Of a DNA stretch of 51,975 bases, positions 1 through 10,427 are shown one piece after another. The notes below the pieces were generated by a model that had not been told where the DNA came from, made no database searches, and saw only the letters and a program-made list of their open reading frames with translations. A program made the position numbers and the translations under genes. Positions within the stretch are counted from its first letter, which is position 1, and each line of letters opens with the position of its first letter. Source of the stretch: an uncultured Candidatus Poseidoniales archaeon (GTDB taxonomy: Archaea; Thermoplasmatota; Poseidoniia; Poseidoniales; Poseidoniaceae); contig CAJIYT010000018.1 in assembly GCA_905181715.1 (NCBI GenBank), positions 1-51,975 of the forward strand. The letters are read 5' to 3'.

Positions 1-214
1 ATATTGCTCGTATTTCTCTCCGTGATCGTGCAAGGCCCCAGCCAACTAATACGATGAATATGGGGGCTGCAAGACCACCAAGGCCAGCTACAACAAACGC
101 TAAGATTCCTGTGGTTGGAGTTTGTGATGGTTGCCATGTTGCTGCTGCGTGGACCATTACCATCAACAATAGTGCAATTCCCCGGAGGCTGTCGATTGTT
201 GAATCCCTTGCCAT
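1..214 (-). CDS. Membrane acyltransferase, HGSNAT/DUF1624-like (partial, runs off left edge)
   Basis: A reading frame starts at ATG 214 on the minus strand and stays open for 71 codons to the window edge; a purine-rich AAGGGGGAAG lies just upstream as a ribosome binding site. The N-terminus carries DSLRGIALLLMVMVHA, the signature of multipass acyltransferases of the heparan-glucosaminide N-acetyltransferase / DUF1624 type, where the first helix follows a D-x-LRG motif and ends in His. A second hydrophobic stretch with many Gly and Ala follows. Such proteins acylate sugars or other extracytoplasmic groups at the membrane. Only the first two helices are visible, so acyltransferase-3 families cannot be excluded. 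Confidence 0.65.
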   Translation of the reverse strand, partial: MARDSTIDSLRGIALLLMVMVHAAATWQPSQTPTTGILAFVVAGLGGLAAPIFIVLVGWGLARSRREIRAI

Positions 215-293
215 CTACTTCCCCCTTACTCGCGAGTGAAGATTACTTCATCAATTCGATGCTGAATTTGTCTTATGAAAGGGATGTTTTAGC

Positions 294-1334
294 CTAATTA
301 GATCGGGTCAATTCGGAATAAATCTTCATATTGAGAAGGATTTCTCCAAAATCTCTTGCGTAAGCACACAGCCTTCGGACGGATTCTGAAATTGCAAAAT
401 CAAATACTGTCCCTTTGTTCTTAAAATGATTAGAAAGCAAATCCTCTTCGTGTAAAATAAGTAATTTCTGTACTTTTTTCAAATTCAATCTAGCCTCTTC
501 GATCCTAAATGAATCTCTTGTTCTAATATTTATCATCAGTTCTTTCAATGATTGTTGCCAAATTGATAATGATTCGAAAGGTTGGTTACTAATCATCTTG
601 GATTTGACATCTGAGGTTTCTTGTACCAGTGTGGCTAAAGAAAATGCGTGATCCATCATTCTTTCGAGAGAGCGTGCAAGGTTTGCATATTCTAGCGCTT
701 GTGTGCGGCTCAGGTTCAAGCTCGAGGCAACAATATGAGATTCAAGTAGAATTCTGACTTGTCGTTCGATTAAATAGAGTAAGGCGTCGACTTCATTTTC
801 TCTTTCTTCGGAATCAATAAGGAATTCTCTGTCTTCTCCTCCGATCACGCTTACAATGTCGCGAACAAGTGATGTTACTTGCAAATACATCCGGTTTAAA
901 CTAGCATGCAACGGCATGTCGCCAGCGTTCATAAGGCAGATTAATTGAATTATACTGTCGGTTTCTTCATATATTTCGAAGCCTCTGGTGCTGCGCAAAA
1001 ATCTTCTAACCTGTACTTTAATTTTCTTTCTTTCTTCGTTCTTGAATGATATTTTGATTGTATCTACTCCTGATATATAAGCACCCATTAGGTGGTCATG
1101 TAATCCTTTTTCCGGTAATTTATCAGTGGAAAAATGTATTGAATTCTTAACCTCTTTTAATGTTTCAAAGGGAGAGATTCTTAATTCTCCGCCCGGTGTC
1201 CAATCTATTCTAATAGAGTCTCTTGCCTGTAAATTATTTTTGATGACCCATGGTCTTGGTAAACTTACAGTAAACGTGCTACCGCCAGTACTCTGTAATT
1301 TACGAACTTCATACTCTCCTCCATTAAATGCCAT
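294..1334 (-). CDS. AbrB-PhoU phosphate uptake regulator
   Basis: 346 aa. The first 50 or so residues form a SpoVT/AbrB-like swapped-hairpin DNA-binding domain (KLQSTGGSTFTVSLPRPWV, then a basic/hydrophobic strand). The rest, from about residue 110 to 330, is all-helical and acidic like PhoU. This two-domain architecture is the usual archaeal PhoU-family regulator. It is divergent from a PiT phosphate transporter across an 80-bp gap, so control of that gene is the natural inference. ATG at 1334 is the first in-frame start. What it senses cannot be read from sequence; in bacteria PhoU communicates transporter status to the phosphate response. Confidence 0.85.
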   Translation of the reverse strand: MAFNGGEYEVRKLQSTGGSTFTVSLPRPWVIKNNLQARDSIRIDWTPGGELRISPFETLKEVKNSIHFSTDKLPEKGLHDHLMGAYISGVDTIKISFKNEERKKIKVQVRRFLRSTRGFEIYEETDSIIQLICLMNAGDMPLHASLNRMYLQVTSLVRDIVSVIGGEDREFLIDSEERENEVDALLYLIERQVRILLESHIVASSLNLSRTQALEYANLARSLERMMDHAFSLATLVQETSDVKSKMISNQPFESLSIWQQSLKELMINIRTRDSFRIEEARLNLKKVQKLLILHEEDLLSNHFKNKGTVFDFAISESVRRLCAYARDFGEILLNMKIYSELTRSN

Positions 1335-1351
1335 GTGCCTCGTGCTCTGGA

Positions 1352-1376
1352 GAATATAGTTCTATATATAATATAC
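1352..1376. promoter_or_regulatory. Shared divergent TATA region of the phosphate regulator and transporter
   Basis: An uninterrupted A/T run (TTCTATATATAATATAC) lies between the two divergent genes, roughly 27-40 nt upstream of either start codon. It reads as a TATA box on both strands. This is inference from position and composition; no operator repeat was recognised beside it. Confidence 0.5.
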
Positions 1377-1414
1377 ATCATTTCGATAATATACTGTCTC
1401 CCGGTGGGGTAAAC

Positions 1415-3523
1415 GTGGAGTCAATAACCTTCGTTTTAATTATATTATCTTTAGTTGTATGCGCTTACATGGCGTGGAACATTGGTGCTAATGATGTTGC
1501 TAATGCAATGGGTACGTCTGTTGGTTCCCGTGCGTTGACTCTAAAACAAGCAGTAATTATTGCTGCAATATTCGAATTCTGTGGGGCGTTTTTTGCAGGT
1601 GATGCTGTTACTGATACAGTAAGAAAGGGTATTCTTTCAGTAGATTTTGATACAGTAGATGCTGCTTTCTCGAAGGACCTTGCGTTTGGATTCATAGCAG
1701 CAATGATGGCTGCTGCAACTTGGCTAACAATTGCAACAAGAATGGGTCTTCCTGTTTCCACCACACATTCTATTATTGGGGGAATAATTGGTGTCGGTCT
1801 AATTCTAGAGGTGAAGCACGACATGACTCTTATCGACTGGGGTGTAGTGCAAAAGGTTGTGTTGTCATGGATTGCAAGTCCGTTGATGGGAGGGTTGCTT
1901 GCATTCTTTTCTTATATGCTAATTAAGAAAACAATTCTTGACGCTGATAATCCAATCGATCGTTCAAGATGGCTTGCACCCATACTTGCTTTCCCAACTT
2001 TCTTTGTCTTGGGGCTTGCTTTGCAATTCAAAGCGTTGAAGGGTTTCTATTCTAGGGCCGCCAACAATGGTTGGATTGATAATAAATATGACTGGTTACC
2101 GGTTAAAGAAAATGGAGTTTTTAATCCGTTTGCTGAAAATGCATGGTTCCCTATTAATTCTCTAATAGTGGCTACAGCCGTTGGGGTTTTTGCGAGTTTA
2201 ATTCTTTACCTTATTCTAAGAAGAATAGATATCACTGATGAAAAGAGAGGTTTCAGAGGAGTGGAAAGAATTTTTGTTTGGTTGCAAATTATAACAGCAG
2301 CATATGTTGCTTTTGCTCACGGCGCAAATGACCGTTCAAATGCAATTGGGCCTATGGCTGCAGTCTGGCAGGTTCTTAGTAGCGATGGAGGTCAACTTCT
2401 AGAAGAAGCCCCCATCCCTCTATGGCTAATTTTACTGGGTTCTGCGGGTATTGCTATCGGTGTAATGACCTGGGGGTGGAGAGTTATGGAAACCATTGGT
2501 AAGAAGATTACAGACATTACTCCAACCCGCGGTTTCGCTGCAGAATTCGGTGCAGCAACAACGATACTTATTTTCTCAATGCCGTTCTTAGCAGTTCCAG
2601 TTTCGACAACTCATACGCTCGTAGGTGCTGTTGTGGGAGTTGGCCTTGCGGGTGGTGCTAAAGCGGTTGACTTCAGGGTGTTTGGAAAAATTGCTGCTTC
2701 ATGGGTTGCAAGTGTGCCGGTAGCAGCGTTTGGCGCAATTGTCCTCTTTGTCGCATCTGGAGGGAATGATCTAAACATGATTGTAATATTGCCATTGTCT
2801 TTCTTAGCAGTTGCGTATGCAATTTGGAAGAGTGATGGAGAGGTTCATGTTGAAGAGGCACTATCAGATGTAGGTGGAGACGGGTTTGCTGTCACTCCTT
2901 TCGAACTATTCCATACCCATGCACAGGCCGTGGAAGAAACCGTTGAAAATATGTTAGAGGCTGTGAATATCTCCTGTGATGGCGGGGATGCTTCTGCCGC
3001 TATACAAGCAACTATTGATGCCGAACTTAAAGCTGATAATATAAAATCAGAATTGAGAATTATAATCAAGAATGATATGCGAATTATCGTTAGTGGTGAT
3101 GATTTCTTACATATGCTGACACGCCAAGACCGTATTGCTGATTACGCACAAAATGTAGCAGAACAACTTGGGTTTAGGAGATTGATGGATGACGACGAGG
3201 CCAAAGAAAACCTCAAACGTATGGCAACTGCAGTAGCTGATACTGTTGCTTCCTACGAAAATGCTGTTGAAGCTTTAAGAGACTTTACAATAAGTGGTCG
3301 AACCAAGAGTGCTGAACTGATGTTGGCAGAACTGATTAAAGAAGTCAACATAAAAGAACATGAAGCTGATCTTGTTGAAGCCATTGGTGCAGGATATGTA
3401 TTTACACATGGAGAAGATAATCCCCTCGCTGCCATGCATATGTATCGTGTATTACAACGACTAGACGATGTAGCCAATGCTTGTGAAAAGGCAGCGAATG
3501 CCTTCTTAACGATATTGAATTAG
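1415..3523 (+). CDS. PiT-family phosphate transporter fused to a C-terminal DUF47/PhoU-like domain
   Basis: About 702 aa if started at GTG 1415, which is preceded by GGTGGGG and places the first helix at the N-terminus; an upstream ATG at 1328 would add 29 non-hydrophobic residues and overlap the divergent gene. Two PiT half-repeats are visible, each with the GAND signature (GANDVANAMG near residue 24, HGANDRSNAIG near 320) and a VSTTH motif. The protein imports phosphate with a cation. After the last helix a soluble helical domain of about 190 residues resembles DUF47/PhoU. In many genomes that domain is a separate gene next to pit, so here transporter and accessory protein are one polypeptide. 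Confidence 0.88.
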   Translation: MESITFVLIILSLVVCAYMAWNIGANDVANAMGTSVGSRALTLKQAVIIAAIFEFCGAFFAGDAVTDTVRKGILSVDFDTVDAAFSKDLAFGFIAAMMAAATWLTIATRMGLPVSTTHSIIGGIIGVGLILEVKHDMTLIDWGVVQKVVLSWIASPLMGGLLAFFSYMLIKKTILDADNPIDRSRWLAPILAFPTFFVLGLALQFKALKGFYSRAANNGWIDNKYDWLPVKENGVFNPFAENAWFPINSLIVATAVGVFASLILYLILRRIDITDEKRGFRGVERIFVWLQIITAAYVAFAHGANDRSNAIGPMAAVWQVLSSDGGQLLEEAPIPLWLILLGSAGIAIGVMTWGWRVMETIGKKITDITPTRGFAAEFGAATTILIFSMPFLAVPVSTTHTLVGAVVGVGLAGGAKAVDFRVFGKIAASWVASVPVAAFGAIVLFVASGGNDLNMIVILPLSFLAVAYAIWKSDGEVHVEEALSDVGGDGFAVTPFELFHTHAQAVEETVENMLEAVNISCDGGDASAAIQATIDAELKADNIKSELRIIIKNDMRIIVSGDDFLHMLTRQDRIADYAQNVAEQLGFRRLMDDDEAKENLKRMATAVADTVASYENAVEALRDFTISGRTKSAELMLAELIKEVNIKEHEADLVEAIGAGYVFTHGEDNPLAAMHMYRVLQRLDDVANACEKAANAFLTILN

Positions 3524-3577
3524 TGAAAATAGGATTTTGTTTCTCTATTGATTCGGTTAACGTAGCTTTTGTGATAA

Positions 3578-4432
3578 TCAAAGATTATTGCGCACATATT
3601 CGACTGCGTTGCGGAAGATTTGCAGACCTTCTCCTTCCCAGTCTCCGAGAACTGATTCCTCATCAGATTCTACTACAGGTGCGTCGCCGCGAGTATGAGA
3701 TGGATGTAGCCAGCGCGCGTAAATTGCTTCGGGGTGTGGCATCAAGCCGAATACCAATCCTGTTCGATCGCATATTCCTGCAATGTTTCTCATGCTACCA
3801 TTAGGGCTAATTGGAAATGGCAATACATCGTCCGAAATACCGCTTCCTGTTTCTGAAGTTGGATCAACATAACGAACAGTGAGTTGGTTGTTTTCTTGAA
3901 GTGTGTCCAGGTCTACAGATTCTGGCATGATGAATTTTCCTTCACCGTGCCGGACAGGGCATTGCATTCTCTCTATTCCTTTAGTCCAGATACAGGGACT
4001 GTTTTGGTCGAATTCTAAGGTCACCCATCTGTCTTCGTAGCGGCCCGAATCATTTAGAGTGAGGCTTGCCCGTTGAATGAAATCCGGTTGAGTGTCTCCT
4101 GCTGTTGGACCTGGTAATAATCCGGTTTTTACCAATACTTGAAAACCATTACAGATACCAATAATCGGCTTTCCTGCGGCTACAAACGCCTGTAGTTGGT
4201 CTCTTAGGCCAAACCTCAAGCGGTTGCCGAGTAGCCTGCCACTACCGAGGTGATCACCAAAGGAAAAGCCCCCTGGAACTGCCAATATCTGAAATTCGCT
4301 GAGATCTATTTCGCCATTAACCAATTTATTGGTGTGGATTCTTTGGGCCGTTGCTCCCACCAAATCAAACATAGCCGCTGTTTCGTGGTCACAGTTGATT
4401 CCAAAGCCAAATAGAACTGCTACTTTTACCAT
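3578..4432 (-). CDS. purQ: Phosphoribosylformylglycinamidine synthase, glutaminase subunit PurQ
   Basis: 284 aa from ATG 4432, which overlaps the purL stop (TGATG) and has GGAGGTG upstream; an in-frame start 13 codons earlier lies inside purL and is disfavoured. The class I glutamine amidotransferase fold shows the nucleophile elbow GICNGFQ and the His-Glu pair in MPHPEAIY. It hydrolyses glutamine and feeds ammonia to PurL for FGAM formation in purine synthesis. Translational coupling to the PurS/PurL fusion upstream fits a fixed-ratio complex. The C-terminal part carries a short acidic insertion (VVESDEESVLGDWEGEG) not typical of small PurQ. Confidence 0.95.
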   Translation of the reverse strand: MVKVAVLFGFGINCDHETAAMFDLVGATAQRIHTNKLVNGEIDLSEFQILAVPGGFSFGDHLGSGRLLGNRLRFGLRDQLQAFVAAGKPIIGICNGFQVLVKTGLLPGPTAGDTQPDFIQRASLTLNDSGRYEDRWVTLEFDQNSPCIWTKGIERMQCPVRHGEGKFIMPESVDLDTLQENNQLTVRYVDPTSETGSGISDDVLPFPISPNGSMRNIAGICDRTGLVFGLMPHPEAIYARWLHPSHTRGDAPVVESDEESVLGDWEGEGLQIFRNAVEYVRNNL

Positions 4433-7400
4433 CAAGATACACCTCCGGTCATATCCAATGCTTCTTTCCAAACCGTAGCCATTTCTTCGATTTCGCCGTC
4501 GATTAAATCATCGATTCCGTCGACTATCGACAAATTATTTTCAACAACCAATCCTAGTAAATGCAATTCGTGCCCTTCCATAATATCGAAAAATTGCTCT
4601 TCCTGATGTGGTGATACACCAATGATAATCCGCCCCAATGATTCGCCCCAAAGCCTACCATAAATCGAGCCGGATCCTATTCCATCGATATCGATTAGAG
4701 CGCCTAATCTGCCCCCGATACACATTTCTGCGATTGCAACAGCCAAACCTCCTTCGCTACAATCGTGTGCGGTTCTGATCAAACCACTACGGATTGCTTC
4801 AGATAATGCCTGGTAGCGAGTGAGGTTTTTCTCAGGGTGGTTTAGGCGTGGAACTTCGCCACCAATACCTTCTGATTGCCCGTTTTCATTAAGCATGAAT
4901 GCTAATTCTGAAGCGCCGAGTTCCTCCTTGCTATCGCCGAGGATGTACAACCGCTCGCCTACGTGTTTGAGGTCGGATGTCGCTGTATACCTAACATCTG
5001 GTTGATCGCCAAATACTGTGAATAATAATGTGGGGGGTATTGATATCTTTTTCTCACCGCTACCATAATCATTCTTCATTGAATCTTTGCCGGAAACACA
5101 TGGTAATCGATAAGCCCGACATACCCGCTCGAGTTCTCTGTTTGCTCTAACTAATTGCGCGAGTTTGAACTTGCCATCTGGGGTCTTTTCGGATTCGATT
5201 GAATCTGGCCAGCAGAAATTATCCAGCCCTGCCATCAAATTTACGTCTACTCCAGCACATACTGCATTCCTTACCGCTTCATCGATTGCTGCTGCTGCCA
5301 TGGCTCCAGCGTCTATATCTGAATAGCGTGGCTGGATTCCGCATGAAACCACAATCCCGTGAGGGTTTCCGTGAATTGGAGCTATTAATCCGGCGTCGCC
5401 AGGACCATCTCTCTCTACACCAACGAAGGGTTTTATCACTGTTTGAGCTATTACTTCGTGGTCGTATTGTCGCACCCATGTTTCCTTTGATGCGATATTT
5501 GGTCTAGCGAGCATTTGCAATAGCATCTCTGAATGATTTGCATTTTGAGGTGGAATAAACTGTTTTATTTCGGGTTTTGTCCATCGTGATTCTAATTGTA
5601 ATTGGGGAACTCCGTAATGGAGGAATTCTATTGGCAAATAGGCTACTGTATCTTCGCCATAACAGACATGGAAAATACCGGTATTTGTGAAAATTGCTAC
5701 AGGGGTTGCTTCTACTTCATGTAGATCAGCCAGTGACTCAAATGCCGCACAATCCTCTGGTTTCACTGCGACTGTCATCCTCTCTTGAGATTCAGAAACC
5801 AATATCTCCCAAGCAGATAGCCCTGATTGTTTGAGAGGTACTTTAGCCAGATCGATTTTACAACCACCGGTGTATTCTGCCATCTCCCCGATAGAAGACG
5901 ATAGCCCTCCTGCTCCGTTATCGGTAATACAAGTAATCAAACCACTATCCCTTGCCTCAAGAATCATATCAACCATCTTTTTCTGAGTGATGGGATCGCC
6001 GATTTGGACTGCGCTAGAGGGGGAGTTTTCTGTTAATTCTAGAGATGAGAAAGTTGCTCCATGGATACCGTCTGCGCCTACTTTACCGCCAACCATGTAG
6101 ACTATGTCTTCTGCGTTTGGGGTCTTGATATGTGATTCTCTGCCATCTGGAAGTAGGCGCGGCATAATACCGAGTGTTCCGCAATAGACCAATGGTTTTC
6201 CAATATATCGATCGTCAAAAACCATCGCCCCGTTGATCGTCGGGATTCCTGATTCGTTGCCGCCGACTCTCACTCCGGCGTGAACGCCTCGCAATACCCT
6301 TGCAGGGGGAAAGAGGTTCTCTGGTAAGTCTCCATCCCAATCAGGTGGGCCAAAACAAAAGACATCTGTATTCGCAATCGGCCTTGCGCCAAGGCCTGTC
6401 CCCAAAATGTCGCGATTAACCCCGACAATTCCAGTCATCGCACCGCCGAATGGATCTAGGGCAGATGGAGAATTGTGGGTTTCTGCTTTCATGCAAATAC
6501 TCCATTCGTCATCCCAAGAAATTACCCCAGAATTATCATGGAAGACAGATAGAAGCCAATCGACTTCTTCTTGCATTTGTAGAGTTGGTTTCATAATGTA
6601 GGTTTTGAAAAGTGAATCGATTATACAATCCTCCCCTGTTTCATCATCGACATGATGGATTTTTGCTGCGAATATTTTGTGTTTGCAGTGCTCACTCCAA
6701 GTCTGAGCTAAACATTCCAGTTCAACATCCGTTGGAGAGTCTGGGTTTATGCTAACTTTTTCGCGGGCCATTCTTATTTCCGGGTCGCGGTAATGGTCTC
6801 GGATTGTGGTCATCTCTTCGAGGTTTAATGCTAATAATCCAGAATCTGATAATTCAATTAATTCTTCGTCTGGTATTTCGAGATTTATTATCGAAGGAGG
6901 GGAATATTGTACTTCTTCCAATAATGAATAATCAATTGAGGGGTGGTCTTTTCCGGAATTGGAAACGATTGCCCTCTCGATTAGAGAATTATGTAATTTA
7001 TTGGCCAACCATGTTCCTTCTACATCAGATGGGCCACCAAAAAAAGCGTAGGTGATGTATGTCGAAATATCTGCGTTCATCCCTGCTTCGGGGAATACCA
7101 TATGCAGGCCGTCGAGAGCAGCCTTACCGGGGTTATCGGTCACTCCTGGTTTGAATCCAATCGTAATGCTGTGTTCAGGTTTATCTGGGAAATATTGTTG
7201 ATCGGCAAGAATGCTTTCTCCTGTCTTACTAATTTCGATTATAGGGTCTGCAAATAGGTCATCGACTCTCGACGAAATTTCCTGTCCCGGTACCTCTGAA
7301 GATATCAAAAAACCAACGATTGAGCGAACCTCATTAAATTCGATTGAATAATCCGTTACAAGTTGCCTGCGGATTGAATCGCCGCGTACGTCTCGCATTC

Positions 7401-7449
7401 CCTCTCCTCTCCGGGGGGTTACTTCGACGCGGACGATATTATCTGCCAT
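4432..7449 (-). CDS. purL: Phosphoribosylformylglycinamidine synthase PurL with N-terminal PurS-like domains
   Basis: 1005 aa, clearly longer than small PurL (about 720-750 aa) and shorter than the 1300-aa large form. From about residue 205 it is a canonical PurL: TWSEHCKHK, AETHNSPSALDPFGGAMTG, TDNGAGGLSSS and a second half with DNFCWPDS. The extra first ~165 residues hold two PurS-like segments, one starting VRVEVTPRRGEG and one ITIGFKPGVTDNPGKAA. No free-standing purS is nearby. The protein catalyses ATP-dependent amidation of FGAR using ammonia from PurQ encoded directly downstream. Start ATG 7449 has AGGTGATGA just before it. Confidence 0.93.
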   Translation of the reverse strand: MADNIVRVEVTPRRGEGMRDVRGDSIRRQLVTDYSIEFNEVRSIVGFLISSEVPGQEISSRVDDLFADPIIEISKTGESILADQQYFPDKPEHSITIGFKPGVTDNPGKAALDGLHMVFPEAGMNADISTYITYAFFGGPSDVEGTWLANKLHNSLIERAIVSNSGKDHPSIDYSLLEEVQYSPPSIINLEIPDEELIELSDSGLLALNLEEMTTIRDHYRDPEIRMAREKVSINPDSPTDVELECLAQTWSEHCKHKIFAAKIHHVDDETGEDCIIDSLFKTYIMKPTLQMQEEVDWLLSVFHDNSGVISWDDEWSICMKAETHNSPSALDPFGGAMTGIVGVNRDILGTGLGARPIANTDVFCFGPPDWDGDLPENLFPPARVLRGVHAGVRVGGNESGIPTINGAMVFDDRYIGKPLVYCGTLGIMPRLLPDGRESHIKTPNAEDIVYMVGGKVGADGIHGATFSSLELTENSPSSAVQIGDPITQKKMVDMILEARDSGLITCITDNGAGGLSSSIGEMAEYTGGCKIDLAKVPLKQSGLSAWEILVSESQERMTVAVKPEDCAAFESLADLHEVEATPVAIFTNTGIFHVCYGEDTVAYLPIEFLHYGVPQLQLESRWTKPEIKQFIPPQNANHSEMLLQMLARPNIASKETWVRQYDHEVIAQTVIKPFVGVERDGPGDAGLIAPIHGNPHGIVVSCGIQPRYSDIDAGAMAAAAIDEAVRNAVCAGVDVNLMAGLDNFCWPDSIESEKTPDGKFKLAQLVRANRELERVCRAYRLPCVSGKDSMKNDYGSGEKKISIPPTLLFTVFGDQPDVRYTATSDLKHVGERLYILGDSKEELGASELAFMLNENGQSEGIGGEVPRLNHPEKNLTRYQALSEAIRSGLIRTAHDCSEGGLAVAIAEMCIGGRLGALIDIDGIGSGSIYGRLWGESLGRIIIGVSPHQEEQFFDIMEGHELHLLGLVVENNLSIVDGIDDLIDGEIEEMATVWKEALDMTGGVS

Positions 7450-7520
7450 TTCATCACCTTATCGTATAGAGGTGGGTAGATGAATGACGTCCATGAATGC
7501 TTTGCATTATTTTTGCTTTT

Positions 7521-10388
7521 TCAAAGAACGCCTTGGAGATATTTTCCAGTAAAACTTCCTTTGGTTTTTGCTACTTTTTCCGGTGGGCCGCTCGCTACTA
7601 TTTGACCGCCGCGGTCTCCCCCTTCTGGTCCAAGATCAATCACCCAATCCGAACATTTTATGACATCTAAATGGTGTTCAATTACAAGAACCGAATGTCC
7701 CAAATCCCGGAAACGGACCAATACATCAATCAGTTGTTGAATATCTGATAATGATAATCCTGTTGTAGGTTCATCGAGAATATACATTGTGTGGTCGTTT
7801 GGTGGGCGCCTTAATTCGCTGGCTAATTTCACACGTTGTGCTTCTCCTCCAGAGAGGGTTGTCGCTGGCTGTCCCAGTCGTATATATCCGAGGCCAACAT
7901 CATCTAGGGTTGATAATATACGATTCAGTTTTCTATGATTCTCAAATAATTTTCTAGCGTCGGCAACACTGGTTTTCAAAATATCGTGAATGGTTTTTCC
8001 TTTCCATGTGACCTCTAGTGTCTCACGTGTATATCTCTTACCTTGGCATATTTCGCAGACCATCCACACATCTGGAAGGAAGTTCATCTCCAGTTTTATT
8101 GAGCCTGCTCCAGAACAAGCTTCACACCTACCCCCTTTGACGTTAAATGAAAAATGACCTGGGGTATATCCTCTTTCTTTAGATAGTTGAGTTAGGGCAA
8201 ATAATTTGCGGATGTCATCGAATGCTTTGGTATATGTTGCTGGGTTTGAGCGTGGTGTTCTACCGATAGGTGACTGATCGATTACAATCACTTTGTCTAC
8301 TAATTCGATTCCTTTGATTGATTTATGCTTCCCTGGAACTACTTCTGCTTTGCTTATTGCTCGTTGCATAGCCGGCGCTAATATTCCGGAAATAAGTGAT
8401 GATTTCCCAGAGCCGGAAACCCCAGTGATTGTCGTAAAACATCCAAGTGGAATCTTGGCATTTATCTCCTTTAGATTATTATGGGCAGCTCCACTAATCT
8501 CAAGCCATTTTCCATTAGGTTTAATGCGTTTTTTGGGTGTTTCGATGCGCATTCTTCCTGAGAGGTATGCTCCTGTTATCGATTCTGGGCAATCCATTAC
8601 GAGTTCTGGGACTCCGTTGGCAACCACTAGTCCGCCTGCTAAACCTGCACCGGGCCCCATGTCGCATATCCAATCTGCTTGGCGAAGGGTTTCTTCATCA
8701 TGTTCTACGACAATCAGAGTATTACCTAGTTGAGATAGTTCTCTTAGTGTAGTGAGAAGGCGATCATTATCTCGTTGATGGAGTCCAATTGACGGTTCGT
8801 CAAGAACGTACATTACACCAGTGAGTCTGCTACCTATTTGTGTTGCCAAACGAATCCTTTGACTCTCCCCTCCAGAAAGGGTGTTCGCCCCTCGGTCTAG
8901 AGTGAGGTAATCAAGCCCTACATCATCTAAAAAGCGTAATCTAGCGCCCACTTCATTAAGAATATCTTTTGCGATAAAGAGTGATTTGTCATCGAGTTCT
9001 TCCTGCCATCTTTCGATAATTGTTTTCGCCAAATATACGCTTGCTGTGTTAATATCTGGCAGTCTTATTCCGCCCACAGTTACCGCTCTAGCTGCTATAT
9101 TGAGTTTTTCACCGTCGCAAGCATTACACTTTTCATCAAGCATGCAGTTTATCAATCGAGATCTTGTTCTATCTGATGTTGTTTCACTATAGGTTTTATG
9201 TAAACGTGAAAAGACTCCTTCCCATGGTTTACTATAACGATATTCTGAACCGGTTTCTGCTACAAATTGAAAATCTATTACTGTTGAACCTGATCCGTTA
9301 AGGATGATATCTCTATCATCTGCATCGAGTTCTCCGAACGGGATATCTGTTGGTATTTGGTAATGATGACTGGTTTGTTCGAGGAGTTTTCTATACCAGT
9401 GCGGTGACATACTGCTGCGCCAAGGAATCACGCATCCTTCTGATATCGTTCTGTGTTCATCGATTATCAATTCCTGACTAAATGCTCTTTGCACGCCTAA
9501 ACCTTGGCAGTCTGGGCATGCACCTAATGGTGAATTGAACGAGAATACCCGTGGGCTCATCTCGGGCATAAAGGCGCCGTGATCTGCACATGCGAACTCT
9601 TCCGACCAGGTTTTCTCATCTCCTGTTTTCATTAAATCAGAGCCGCCTTTTTCCGGGCCTTCTAAACTCTCTACTGCCAACGTTCCACCGCCAATCCTCA
9701 GTGCTGATTCCACGGCTTCGGTTAGTCTTTGTCTGCGTTTCTTCTCACATCTAAAACGGTCTATTCTTACATCGATATCGTGCCTAATGTTCTTATCAAG
9801 AACCGGTGATTCGTCGAAGGATGTTTCGTGCCCGTTTACCTTCCCTTCTGTCCAACCCTGTTCGACTAAGTAGCGGAATAAATCGGCATGTGTACCTTTC
9901 TTTGCCCTTATTGCTGGGCTCCATAAAGCGATTGCATGGCCTCTGAAATACCATATGATGTCGTCAACGATTTCTTGAACAGTTCTACGTGCAACTTCAA
10001 CACCACAAGTTGGGCAGTGTGGGATGCCTACTCTTGCCCATAATAATCGAAGATGGTCCATTATTTCCGTAACTGTTGCTACGGTTGAGCGGGGATTGTG
10101 GCTGCCTTGTTTTTGATCGATACTAATCGCTGGTGATAATCCTTCGATTCCATCACAATCTGCTTTTTTTATCTGTCCAATAAATTGACGAGCGTAACTG
10201 GATAAGCTCTCAACATATCTTCTTTGACCTTCAGCATAAAGTGTATCGAAAGCCAAAGATGATTTTCCCGATCCAGAAACCCCAGAAATCACTACAAATT
10301 TACCCCGAGGTAACTTCACATCGATGTTCTGTAGGTTGTGGGTTCTAGCGCCATGGACGGTAATCCAATCGCCTATTGAAGAGTCCAT
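7521..10388 (-). CDS. uvrA: Excinuclease ABC subunit A
   Basis: About 955 aa from ATG 10388 (a TTG six codons upstream is possible). It has the duplicated ABC architecture of UvrA: Walker [10 protein letters not shown] near residue 36 and again in the second half, signatures [12 protein letters not shown] and [12 protein letters not shown], and zinc-binding Cys clusters (CPTC, CPDC, CNAC, and a CEAC...CEIC module). UvrA scans DNA for helix-distorting damage and loads UvrB. No uvrB or uvrC is in this window, so partners must lie elsewhere. Archaeal Uvr systems are generally regarded as acquired from bacteria. It follows rluA on the same strand by 39 bp. Confidence 0.96.
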   Translation of the reverse strand: MDSSIGDWITVHGARTHNLQNIDVKLPRGKFVVISGVSGSGKSSLAFDTLYAEGQRRYVESLSSYARQFIGQIKKADCDGIEGLSPAISIDQKQGSHNPRSTVATVTEIMDHLRLLWARVGIPHCPTCGVEVARRTVQEIVDDIIWYFRGHAIALWSPAIRAKKGTHADLFRYLVEQGWTEGKVNGHETSFDESPVLDKNIRHDIDVRIDRFRCEKKRRQRLTEAVESALRIGGGTLAVESLEGPEKGGSDLMKTGDEKTWSEEFACADHGAFMPEMSPRVFSFNSPLGACPDCQGLGVQRAFSQELIIDEHRTISEGCVIPWRSSMSPHWYRKLLEQTSHHYQIPTDIPFGELDADDRDIILNGSGSTVIDFQFVAETGSEYRYSKPWEGVFSRLHKTYSETTSDRTRSRLINCMLDEKCNACDGEKLNIAARAVTVGGIRLPDINTASVYLAKTIIERWQEELDDKSLFIAKDILNEVGARLRFLDDVGLDYLTLDRGANTLSGGESQRIRLATQIGSRLTGVMYVLDEPSIGLHQRDNDRLLTTLRELSQLGNTLIVVEHDEETLRQADWICDMGPGAGLAGGLVVANGVPELVMDCPESITGAYLSGRMRIETPKKRIKPNGKWLEISGAAHNNLKEINAKIPLGCFTTITGVSGSGKSSLISGILAPAMQRAISKAEVVPGKHKSIKGIELVDKVIVIDQSPIGRTPRSNPATYTKAFDDIRKLFALTQLSKERGYTPGHFSFNVKGGRCEACSGAGSIKLEMNFLPDVWMVCEICQGKRYTRETLEVTWKGKTIHDILKTSVADARKLFENHRKLNRILSTLDDVGLGYIRLGQPATTLSGGEAQRVKLASELRRPPNDHTMYILDEPTTGLSLSDIQQLIDVLVRFRDLGHSVLVIEHHLDVIKCSDWVIDLGPEGGDRGGQIVASGPPEKVAKTKGSFTGKYLQGVL

Positions 10389-10427
10389 GGACAAGCCAAA
10401 CGGCAACCGTTATTGAGGTCTACTACT

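Noticed and set aside
54..297. Two small plus-strand ORFs near the left edge
   Set aside because: They are antisense to the open minus-strand acyltransferase frame starting at 214, which has a clear family motif and ribosome binding site.
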